Source of the DNA: Clostridium sp. Cult1
GTDB lineage: Bacteria; Bacillota; Clostridia; Tissierellales; Tepidimicrobiaceae
Length of the DNA stretch: 64,000 bases
Reading direction: 5' to 3'
Assembly (NCBI RefSeq): GCF_021655095.1
Contig: NZ_PPXW01000001.1
Coordinates: 2,322,761 to 2,386,760 of the forward strand
Positions 15,797 to 23,322 of the stretch are shown here, piece after piece. The stretch's first letter is position 1. Each line of letters opens with the position of its first letter. Made by a program: the position numbers and the translations under genes. The notes beneath the pieces are model-generated. The model was not told the origin of the DNA and made no database searches. It saw only the letters and a list, made by a program, of their open reading frames with translations.

Positions 15797-16720
15797 TTGA
15801 GGGCTGTTATTATTGCTGGTTTAAAAAATGGAAAGTTAATTACAAAATATCTATTTGAGGATGTAGAAACTGATGTTTTGAAAGTATATGTATTAAAAGA
15901 TGAATATGAGACGAAAGTTTCAGATTTTGTTAAGTTTGATGATGTAGTTGATGAAAATTTGTTATGTAAAGTTGATAATATAAATGATTATGAAGAAGAA
16001 ATATCAAATTTAAAGCCTGATATAATTTTTGTTGTAGGATGGTCACAATTAATTTCTAGAAGAATAATTAATAGTGCTAAGATTGGTGTCATTGGTTTTC
16101 ATCCCAGCAAACTACCTAAAGATAGAGGTAGAAGTGTTTTAGCTTGGCAGATTGCTGAAGGTTATGAAAAAGGTTGCGTTTCAATGTTTTGGATAAATGA
16201 AGGTGTAGATTCTGGAAATATAATCGGTCAAGAAGAATATATTATAAATTATTCAGATACAATAAAAGAAGTACTTGAGAAAGTTTATTATACATGTTTA
16301 GATTTATTAAAAAAATATTACCCATTAATAAAAAACAAAAAAGTTACAAGTATCAAACAAGATGAATCTATATCAACTTATAGAAGAAAAAGAAATAAAT
16401 ATGATGGGAAAATAGACTGGTCAGAAGATTCTAGAAGTATTTATAATTTAATTAGGGCGATAACAGAACCTTATCCAGGAGCATTTGCAATATATAATGG
16501 CGTAGAAGTTTTAGTTTTGGCAGCAGAAGAAATTATATATACATTTAATGGCTTTGATTATATTAAGACAGGTACTATTATAGGGTATATGCCATATAAG
16601 GGGATAATTGTGAAATGTAAAGATAATAGTATACTAGTTAAAAAAGCAAAAATTGATGGCACATATTTAGAAGGAGAAAAACTAATACACTTTTTTAAAA
16701 TAGGAGATAAATTTGAGTAG
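15797..16720 (+). CDS. Formyltransferase-family protein of the glycosylation operon
   Basis: This 307-residue protein resembles methionyl-tRNA and sugar formyltransferases, which move a formyl group from N10-formyl-THF to an amine. The N-terminal domain has IIFVVGWSQLI and GFHPSKLPKDRGRSV, with the catalytic-type His, then NEGVDSGNIIG with the expected Asp. A C-terminal OB-like part follows (ITEPYPGAFA onward). The Asn two residues before the catalytic His in Fmt (NxH) is Gly here (IGFHP). This may mark a subfamily or altered chemistry. The gene overlaps the PIG-L deacetylase ribosome binding region, which points to a paired reaction: deacetylation, then formylation of the sugar amine. The start is a TTG behind TTAGGAGTGAAG. 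Confidence 0.75.
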   Translation: MRAVIIAGLKNGKLITKYLFEDVETDVLKVYVLKDEYETKVSDFVKFDDVVDENLLCKVDNINDYEEEISNLKPDIIFVVGWSQLISRRIINSAKIGVIGFHPSKLPKDRGRSVLAWQIAEGYEKGCVSMFWINEGVDSGNIIGQEEYIINYSDTIKEVLEKVYYTCLDLLKKYYPLIKNKKVTSIKQDESISTYRRKRNKYDGKIDWSEDSRSIYNLIRAITEPYPGAFAIYNGVEVLVLAAEEIIYTFNGFDYIKTGTIIGYMPYKGIIVKCKDNSILVKKAKIDGTYLEGEKLIHFFKIGDKFE

Positions 16721-16730
16721 GGGTGTTAAA

Positions 16731-17399
16731 TTGAAACGAACACTTATTATTTCAGTCCATCCAGATGACGAAACACTAGGATGCGGTGGTACAACTTTAA
16801 AGCATAGAGATAATGGCGATGAGATTTTTTGGTTAATACTGACGAAGGCAGATAAGTCAGTAGGTTTTACAGATGATTTTTTATTGAAAAGGGAAAGGGA
16901 AATTAAAACAGTTTCAGACTTATATGGGTTTAAGGAAACTATAAAACTAGATTTCATGACAACTAAACTACACTTAGTTGATTTTAATGTTATGATTACT
17001 GCTATTTCAAAAGTTATAAATCATATAAAACCTCAAATTGTCTATATGAATAATAGATCTGACATACATACAGATCATCAAATAGCAGCTAAAGCTATAT
17101 TAAGTTGTACAAAGAGCTTTAGGTATCCCTTTATAGAAAGAATCCTTATGTATGAGTGTATATCAGAAACGGAAATGTCAGCACCATTTCCAGAAAATAT
17201 GTTTATTCCTAATGTATACTCTGACATATCTAATTATATTGAAAAGAAAGTGGATATAATGAAGATTTATAAATCAGAAGTTCAAAATCCACCAATGCCA
17301 AGAAGTTTAGAAAATATTAGAGCTTTGGCAAGGTATAGAGGCGCTAGTTGTGGAGTTGACTATGCAGAAGCTTTTATGTTAGTAAGAGAAAGGTTTTGA
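16731..17399 (+). CDS. PIG-L family N-deacetylase
   Basis: This is a zinc-dependent deacetylase of the PIG-L/LmbE family, about 222 residues. The metal site motif is at the N-terminus (IISVHPDDETLGCGG), and the distal histidine motif is NRSDIHTDHQIAAKA near residue 115. Members remove N-acetyl groups from sugars. Start TTG 16731 is preferred, since AGGGGTG precedes it and family members begin just before the HPDDE strand. TTG 16713, with AGGAG upstream, is the alternative and would overlap the formyltransferase. The substrate is inferred from the neighbours: an acetamido group of a legionaminate intermediate or product. Confidence 0.8.
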   Translation: MKRTLIISVHPDDETLGCGGTTLKHRDNGDEIFWLILTKADKSVGFTDDFLLKREREIKTVSDLYGFKETIKLDFMTTKLHLVDFNVMITAISKVINHIKPQIVYMNNRSDIHTDHQIAAKAILSCTKSFRYPFIERILMYECISETEMSAPFPENMFIPNVYSDISNYIEKKVDIMKIYKSEVQNPPMPRSLENIRALARYRGASCGVDYAEAFMLVRERF

Positions 17400-17409
17400 T
17401 GGTGATACC

Positions 17410-18051
17410 ATGAAAAGAATCGTCCTTATTGGTGGTGGAGGCCATTCAAAGGTTGTAATGGATATTATAAAAAGCAGCTATGAATTTGAAATAGTTGGGA
17501 TAACGGATGAAAATTCTCAAGTGAAGGAAGTTTGTAACATTCCTGTATTAGGGGATGACAGTATACTAGAAGAGCTTTTTGATAAAGGCGTTGAGTATGC
17601 TTTTATTTGTATAGGAATCAGTAAAAATTTTGATTTAAGAAATAAGTTATATGAGAAAATTAAAAATATAGGATTTAAAATTCCTACACTTATACATAGA
17701 CAAGCTATAGTTTCACCTTATGCTAAAATAGGGCAAGGAACTTGTGTTATGGCAGGAGCTATTATAAACTCTTATGCTCAAATAGGAGAAAACTCTGTGA
17801 TAAATACCGGGGCAATAATTGAACACGACTGTATTATTGGGGATAATACTTTTATATCTCCAGGAGCTATCTTGGGAGGAAATGTAATCATTAAGAAGAA
17901 TTCTTTTATTGGTATGGGTAGTAAGATAATCGAAGGCAAAATTATAGGAAATAATGTAATTGTTGGTGCTGGAGCAGTAGTTATAGATGATATACCGGCC
18001 AGTTGTACTGCTGTGGGTGTTCCAGCAAAAGTAATTAAAAAGAAGGAGTAG
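17410..18051 (+). CDS. legH: NeuD/PglD-type sugar N-acetyltransferase (left-handed beta helix)
   Basis: This 213-residue protein has an N-terminal Rossmann-like substrate domain (RIVLIGGGGHSKVVMDII) and a C-terminal hexapeptide-repeat beta helix (IGQGTCVMAGAIINSYAQIG, IIGNNVIVGAGAVVIDDI), as in PglD, NeuD and LegH. In the Leg pathway this enzyme acetylates the 4-amino group made by LegC. Several acetyltransferases share the fold, so an O-acetyltransferase role is possible. The LegH call rests on the otherwise complete pathway around it. The legB start lies 6 bases after its stop codon. Confidence 0.82.
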   Translation: MKRIVLIGGGGHSKVVMDIIKSSYEFEIVGITDENSQVKEVCNIPVLGDDSILEELFDKGVEYAFICIGISKNFDLRNKLYEKIKNIGFKIPTLIHRQAIVSPYAKIGQGTCVMAGAIINSYAQIGENSVINTGAIIEHDCIIGDNTFISPGAILGGNVIIKKNSFIGMGSKIIEGKIIGNNVIVGAGAVVIDDIPASCTAVGVPAKVIKKKE

Positions 18052-18057
18052 AAGCAA

Positions 18058-19050
18058 ATGAATCTAAAAGGCAAAAAAGTGTTAGTTACTGGTTCAGAAG
18101 GATTTATTGGAAGTCATTTAACAGAAAGACTTGTTGAGTTGGGAGCTAATGTAACAACCCTAGTACAATATAATTCATTTAATAATTGGGGATGGATAGA
18201 CACTTTTGATGGTGAAATTAAAAATAATATAGAAATAGTTACAGGGGATATTAGAGAATACGATAATGTAAAAAGGGTAGTAAAAGGTAAGGATATTGTA
18301 TTTCATTTGGCTGCATTAATAGCAATTCCCTATTCTTATTTATCACCAATGGCTTATGTAAGAACAAATGTTGAAGGAACTACAAATATTTTAGAAGCTT
18401 GTAGAGATTATGACATTGAAAAAATAGTACATACTTCTACATCCGAAACCTATGGTACCGCTCTATATGTACCTATTGACGAAAAACATCCAATGCAGGG
18501 GCAATCCCCTTATTCAGCTTCGAAAATTGCGGCAGATAAAATGGCAGAAAGTTTTTATAGAAGCTTTAATTTACCTGTAGCAATTATTAGACCTTTTAAT
18601 ACATATGGGCCAAGGCAGTCAGCTAGAGCAGTAATACCTACTATTATAACTCAAATAGCAACAGGAGCTAAAGAAATTAAACTGGGAAGTTTAACTCCTA
18701 CAAGAGATTTTAACTATGTAAAAGATATTGTTGAAGCATTTATTAAAATTGTAGAAAGCGACAAAGCCATAGGACAAGTATTAAATGCAGGGTCTAATTT
18801 TGAAATAAGCATTGGTAATTTAGCAAAAACCATTATAAAAATAATGGATAAAGAAGTGGAAATAATATGTGATGAACAGAGATTCAGACCCGATAAATCT
18901 GAGGTAAATAGATTATGGGCAGACAATTCAAAAATAAAGGAATTAACAGGATGGCAACCTAAATATTCCCTTGAAGAGGGGTTAAAAGAAACTATTCAAT
19001 GGATAGAAAATAATATGAAATATTATAAGCCAGATATATATAATGTGTAA
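18058..19050 (+). CDS. legB: NDP-GlcNAc 4,6-dehydratase (LegB)
   Basis: This 330-residue extended short-chain dehydrogenase has the NAD site GSEGFIGSHL at the N-terminus, the catalytic TSTSETYG and the YSASK motif (SPYSASKIAADKMAE) near residue 155, and PFNTYGPRQSARAVIP typical of this class. LegB dehydrates the nucleotide-linked GlcNAc to the 4-keto-6-deoxy sugar, the first committed step. LegC, directly downstream by 17 bases, aminates the product. The ribosome binding site is AGAAGGAGTAGAAGC. Confidence 0.9.
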   Translation: MNLKGKKVLVTGSEGFIGSHLTERLVELGANVTTLVQYNSFNNWGWIDTFDGEIKNNIEIVTGDIREYDNVKRVVKGKDIVFHLAALIAIPYSYLSPMAYVRTNVEGTTNILEACRDYDIEKIVHTSTSETYGTALYVPIDEKHPMQGQSPYSASKIAADKMAESFYRSFNLPVAIIRPFNTYGPRQSARAVIPTIITQIATGAKEIKLGSLTPTRDFNYVKDIVEAFIKIVESDKAIGQVLNAGSNFEISIGNLAKTIIKIMDKEVEIICDEQRFRPDKSEVNRLWADNSKIKELTGWQPKYSLEEGLKETIQWIENNMKYYKPDIYNV

Positions 19051-19067
19051 GAATTGAGGTTGATTAT

Positions 19068-20171
19068 ATGATACCATTATGTGTGCCAAAAATAAAAGGT
19101 AACGAATGGAAATATATTAAAGAATGTATAGATACAAACTGGGTTTCATCTGCTGGCTCCTATGTAGATAGATTTGAAAGGCATTTTAGTGAATATTTAA
19201 ATGTAAAAAAATCAGTGACTACATCGAATGGAACTACTGCACTTTTTTTGGCGTTAAAAATATTAGGAATTAGGGAAGGTGATGAGGTAATAGTACCTTC
19301 TCTTACTTTTATTTCTCCAGTTAATACAATAAAATATGTTGGGGCAGAACCAGTATTTGTAGATGTAACTAGAGATACATATGTAATGAATGTTGAAAAA
19401 GTAGTAGAATTAATTACTGATAAAACTAAGGCAATTCTTCCAGTTCACCTATATGGGCACCCAGTGGATATGGGCAAACTACTGGAGATAGCTAAAAAAT
19501 ACAATCTTTATATAATAGAAGATGCTACGGAAAGTTTAGGTGCACTTTATAAGGATAAACATGTTGGAACTATAGGTGATATAGGTTGTTTTAGTTTTAA
19601 TGGTAATAAACTTATTACCACCGGTGCTGGAGGGATGCTTGTAACGAACAATGAAGAATTAGGTGATAAGGGAAAATTTTTATCCACTCAAGCGAAAATA
19701 ACCAATGAAAACAAATCTTTCTACCATCCTGAAATAGGATACAATTTCAGAATGCCAAATATTTTAGCTGCCATGGGTTGTGCACAATTGGAAGACATCG
19801 ATGAATATATTAGGATAAAAAGAGAGAACGCTTCATATTATAACAAATTACTTAAAAACGTAAGAGGAATAACTATGCCTATAGAAAAAGAATGGGCTAA
19901 AAATGTTCACTGGCTTTATTCCATAATAGTAGAAGATGAATATGGTATAAGCAGAGATGATTTAATAAAAATACTAGCCAAAAACAAAATAGAATCTAGA
20001 CCTTTCTTTACACCAATTCATAAAATGCCACCGTATAAAAATTGTCGACATGGAGATTTATCAATAACAGAGGAATTAGCAAAAAAAGGACTAAATTTAC
20101 CTAGCTCAGTAGGGCTAAAGAAAGTTGAAATTGAGAAGGTTTGTGAGATAATTAGTGGTAAAGGTGTTTGA
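19068..20171 (+). CDS. legC: PLP-dependent 4-aminotransferase (LegC, DegT/DnrJ/EryC1 family)
   Basis: This 367-residue sugar aminotransferase has the N-terminal PLP domain (TSNGTTALFLALKILGI, VPSLTFISPVNTIKY), LPVHLYGHPVDM, the IIEDATESLGA strand and the Schiff-base lysine in CFSFNGNKLITTGAGGM. It adds an amino group from glutamate to the 4-keto sugar from LegB. It is the last gene of the glycosylation operon, followed by more than 600 bases of mostly decayed DNA. No clear terminator is visible within the first 100 bases after it. Confidence 0.9.
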   Translation: MIPLCVPKIKGNEWKYIKECIDTNWVSSAGSYVDRFERHFSEYLNVKKSVTTSNGTTALFLALKILGIREGDEVIVPSLTFISPVNTIKYVGAEPVFVDVTRDTYVMNVEKVVELITDKTKAILPVHLYGHPVDMGKLLEIAKKYNLYIIEDATESLGALYKDKHVGTIGDIGCFSFNGNKLITTGAGGMLVTNNEELGDKGKFLSTQAKITNENKSFYHPEIGYNFRMPNILAAMGCAQLEDIDEYIRIKRENASYYNKLLKNVRGITMPIEKEWAKNVHWLYSIIVEDEYGISRDDLIKILAKNKIESRPFFTPIHKMPPYKNCRHGDLSITEELAKKGLNLPSSVGLKKVEIEKVCEIISGKGV

Positions 20172-20387
20172 AATATTACTGTTAATTATATATATAGTGA
20201 GAATCAAGCTAATGGATTGAAAAAGGCATATAATGAAAAAGTGATATTTAATATGAAATAACTCCTTTACTATTTAGCTTGGGGTCATTTCTACACAAAA
20301 TGTATAATAAACTTAGGGCAAAATGAAATACTATGATATTGAAAGTAATAGTAAGCTTTTGTCCAAAATAGAGGGTCAAACCGATCA
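20172..20387 (+). other. Non-coding stretch after legC
   Basis: There is no open frame of note. A short frame ending near 20262 (LKKAYNEKVIFNMK) could be the tail of a lost gene but is not recognisable. No hairpin terminator is obvious. Confidence 0.4.
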
Positions 20388-20591
20388 ATGGAATTAGAAT
20401 TAGCATTAGAAGAAAGGAAAGAGCAAGAATTATCTACTAAGCAGAATATTTATGCCTATATTTTTGAAGGTAGAAGGTATGATATAGGCAATAAATTAGG
20501 TTTTTTAGAAGCAACAGTGGAGTTTGCATTGAAAAGAGAGGATTTAAAGGATGAATTTATATCTTTTTTAGAGAGTATAATATCAAAATAA
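20388..20591 (+). pseudogene. galU: Remnant of galU (UTP-glucose-1-phosphate uridylyltransferase), C-terminal end only
   Basis: The last 50 residues or so (IYAYIFEGRRYDIGNKLGF, then ATVEFALKREDLKDEF) match the conserved C-terminus of bacterial GalU, which makes UDP-glucose. Everything N-terminal to this, including the nucleotide site, is absent, and no ribosome binding site fits the ATG. It is most likely a deletion remnant, evidence that this interval between the legionaminate operon and the DUF2920 gene has lost genes. Confidence 0.7.
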
Positions 20592-20801
20592 GATTAAGAG
20601 TTGCTAAATTTTATGTTATACTTGATATTTTTGTTGTATTTTGTTAAATTTGATACGGCAACTTGATTCGTAATTAACTCGTTTAGAGATGAATAATGCC
20701 TTATAAAAATATAGTATTATACCATTGGTGGACCATAATTATTAAAGTCATTTATCTAATCTTTAATTATAGACCTAGAAAGTTTATCGGAGGATAGTAT
20801 T

Positions 20802-21908
20802 ATGGCAAAAGAATATGATTTTTCTATGTATGGGTATCCAAGCATATATAAAAACATGGAAAGAAAATTACATGTTTATTTTACTGAACCAGAGCGAGGA
20901 ATCAATGAAAATACTGGAATCCTTTTATTAATACCTGGATTTGGCGGTAATTCTCAATCAAACGTATACAAAAAGATGAGAAACGTTTTTGCAGACAAGC
21001 ATAATCTAGTTGTTGTGCAATGTGATTATTTTGGATGGGAGTTTATGCAAAAGCCTAATAATATTACACTAAATATCTCAAAAGATAGTTTATTACAAAT
21101 TTTCACAGCTAAAGAAGTAAATTATATCTTCAAGGACAATAATTATTTTGAAAGATTAATTGAGATATGCGGGAAGTATGGTTTTTCGATTACTTGTGAT
21201 GAAAAGTTAAATGAAGATTTATCAAATTTTAACGATATGGGACTTATGCAAGCGATCGATAATGTCACTGCTGTAATTACAGTTATAGAAATTATAAAAG
21301 ATAATAATTACAAGTTTGATGAAGGTAAAATAATAGCATATGGCCATTCTCATGGAGCATATTTGGCCTATTTGTGCAATGCATTTACTAAGGATTTATT
21401 TACACTTATCATAGACAACTCTGCTTGGCTTTTTCCAGCGTATTTAAAAAGTGATAGGTATGTGAATACATATTATAATAATGTTCTAATAACCACAAAA
21501 TACAGTTATTTGGCTAAGGACATTGATTATGATGAAGAAATATTAAATCTAGAGTTTCTATATCAGAATTTTGAAAATAGATGTACTATTGTTTGTTACC
21601 ATGGAACAGATGATAATTTAATTTCAAATATAGATAAAGAGAAATTTGGCAAAAATATTAACTGCTTTATTTACAGAGAAGTATCTTTTGATAAGGTTGA
21701 TGGTGAAATTTTCAAAAATACTAACCATGGCTTAGGTTCAGACCATCTGAAATTATTTGATTACACTATGGAAAAATATAAATTCAATTTTGACAATGGA
21801 AAAACTTTAGAATTAGATACTGTAGAATATAATACAAATATTAGGAGATATTGCATCGATTATATCAATAAAGTTCCTAGGTTAAAGATTGCAAATATCA
21901 GTGTATAG
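20802..21908 (+). CDS. DUF2920-family alpha/beta-hydrolase-like protein
   Basis: This 368-residue protein begins with YDFSMYGYPSIYKNMERKL and LLLIPGFGGNSQSNVYKKMR, the hallmark start of DUF2920, known from flagellin-modification loci of Campylobacter. It has an alpha/beta hydrolase nucleophile elbow IAYGHSHGAYLAYL near residue 183 and a C-terminal HGLGSDHLKLF that may hold the catalytic His. The biochemical role of the family is not established. Its place beside a flagellin glycosylation operon agrees with the Campylobacter context. It has its own ribosome binding site CGGAGGATAGTATT after a non-coding gap, so it is probably a separate unit. Confidence 0.82.
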   Translation: MAKEYDFSMYGYPSIYKNMERKLHVYFTEPERGINENTGILLLIPGFGGNSQSNVYKKMRNVFADKHNLVVVQCDYFGWEFMQKPNNITLNISKDSLLQIFTAKEVNYIFKDNNYFERLIEICGKYGFSITCDEKLNEDLSNFNDMGLMQAIDNVTAVITVIEIIKDNNYKFDEGKIIAYGHSHGAYLAYLCNAFTKDLFTLIIDNSAWLFPAYLKSDRYVNTYYNNVLITTKYSYLAKDIDYDEEILNLEFLYQNFENRCTIVCYHGTDDNLISNIDKEKFGKNINCFIYREVSFDKVDGEIFKNTNHGLGSDHLKLFDYTMEKYKFNFDNGKTLELDTVEYNTNIRRYCIDYINKVPRLKIANISV

Positions 21909-22300
21909 CTAACAATGGAGAAGTTTGTGGCTGAAAGAAATTATATTAATAAAAACAAGCAATAAAGTTCAGTGATAGTGAACGATATTAATGTCTATTT
22001 AGAAGAAAATCCATGGAGTTAGAAAAGTAATATTTTATGACCACAATATTAACTAAAGAAGAAGATGCCTAGAATAATCATTACTATAGACTGTAATATA
22101 TTTTGGCTATAAGTAATTTATAATCACTCTAATATGGCAAGAAATATTAATTAGAGGTTGAATTCTAATTGGTATAAATATATTTTTAGTTTGCTAAAAT
22201 TTTAGAATAATATATAAAGAATCAGATGTTTTACCCCTTATTTCTATCTCTTTGTGGGTATTTTAATCCTATTTCTAGTCCTGATTAGTAATATTTTTAG
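21909..22300 (+). other. Decayed or non-coding DNA
   Basis: Stops occur in all forward frames, and only fragments shorter than 30 codons remain. Nothing here is identifiable. It is followed by an orphan terminator at 22301, which suggests that a transcribed gene once ended here. Confidence 0.4.
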
Positions 22301-22337
22301 AAACTAGGGCGAAGCAAAGCAAACCCTAGTTTATTTT
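22301..22337 (+). terminator. Orphan terminator
   Basis: The inverted repeat AAACTAGGG/CCCTAGTTT (22301-22309 with 22324-22332) is followed by ATTTTT. No intact gene lies upstream within 390 bases. Confidence 0.7.
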
Positions 22338-22339
22338 TG

Positions 22340-22520
22340 ATAACAAAGCTAATTCTAAAATCATTCCATATATGATAACTTGTATTAAAAGATAACAATT
22401 TAGAAGGTCAATTCCATGACTAAGGATATAATTAGTCTAATCAATGAAAAGTTAAGAGAAATGGAGAGGAATTTAATTTTTATAAAACAAGTTTTATAGG
22501 TGAGCAAAAATGCAAAAAAC
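22340..22520 (+). pseudogene. hepT: Decayed second copy of the hepT-mntA region, with an internal deletion
   Basis: The sequence upstream of the ATG at 22416 mirrors that before intact hepT (CATATATGATAAC, then AGAAGGTCAATTCCATGAC). The first 27 codons read MTKDIISLINEKLREMER, almost identical to HepT. The frame then jumps to TTTTATAGGTGAGCAAAAATG, which matches the end of hepT and the start of mntA, with ATGCAAAAAA as in the intact antitoxin. Almost all of the toxin has therefore been deleted and the antitoxin lost after a few codons. The 27-codon frame still has a ribosome binding site, so a short peptide could be made. Confidence 0.85.
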
Positions 22521-22615
22521 ATTTCCTTATGATTTTACTCTAAAACATGAAATAATAAGATATAATAAATATAAACAGATAATGAAATTCCCAAAGGAAA
22601 AGGAGGGGTATTTCT

Positions 22616-23026
22616 GTGGGGGAGAATATCCGTTAGATTCAAAGGTTCGATAATTATAAAAAGGCATTATGGCAACTTAATAATGCAGTGGAATTGATGG
22701 GAAAAAGGGAATTATCCATACTTAAGAAACAAGGAGTTATACAAACCTTTTAATATACTTATGAATTAGCATGGAAGACTTTAAAAGATTTTCTTGAGCA
22801 TAGGGGTAGTATAGGCATATATGGTTCAAGAGATGCTACAAAAAAAGCCTTTGCATTAGGGCTTATAGAGGATGTAGAAATATGGATGGAAATGATAAAA
22901 AGTCGTAATCTAACAAGCTATACATATGATGAAAGGACAGCAGATGAGATTATTGATCTTATAAAAGATTCATATTTTCACCAAAATTACAACAGAGCTT
23001 GGATGGAAGCCTTCATATACTTTTGA
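22616..23026 (+). pseudogene. HI0074-type nucleotidyltransferase substrate-binding protein, broken by two nonsense mutations
   Basis: Starting from the GTG, the frame encodes a HEPN-like partner of minimal nucleotidyltransferases: RFDNYKKALWQLNNAVEL, YTYELAWKTLKDFLEHRG, ALGLIEDVEIWMEMIKSRNL, TSYTYDERTADEIIDLI. Two stops interrupt it: TAG at codon 7, where family members usually have Trp, and TAA before YTYELAW, where Glu is usual (RFEYTYELAW-like). Both fit single-base changes (TGG to TAG, GAA to TAA). The ribosome binding site AGGAGGGG is intact. No partner nucleotidyltransferase follows. It is recent decay of a second toxin-antitoxin-like module. Confidence 0.8.
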
Positions 23027-23162
23027 TGAAGGAACAAAATAAACTATAGGGTGGTATTTAAATAATACGGATTGGATTGAAAATATTGTTTGTGGCAATT
23101 ATACTAAATATTACGAAAGCATGTATGGAGAAGTTTAGAGAATAAATATATTTATTTTAAAT

Positions 23163-23190
23163 AGAGCTGAGGATAATTCCTTAGCTCTTA
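23163..23190 (+). terminator. Terminator before the Zorya operon
   Basis: AGAGCTGAGGA-TAAT-TCCTTAGCTCT (one G-T pair) followed by TATT isolates zorA from the decayed region. Confidence 0.65.
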
Positions 23191-23322
23191 TTAACATTAC
23201 AAAATTGTATTTTTCAAACTTTTCAAAGTGAAAAGTAAAAAAATTTAATAAGCTTTATAAAAAAGAGGATTTCATAAATTCATGTCGAATTCTATATAAA
23301 TAGGTATAAAAATAAGGGAGAG

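Noticed and set aside
17713-18074. Antisense frames of about 100 codons over the acetyltransferase gene
   Set aside because: They are low-complexity Ser/Thr/Ile products of hexapeptide-repeat coding DNA read backwards.
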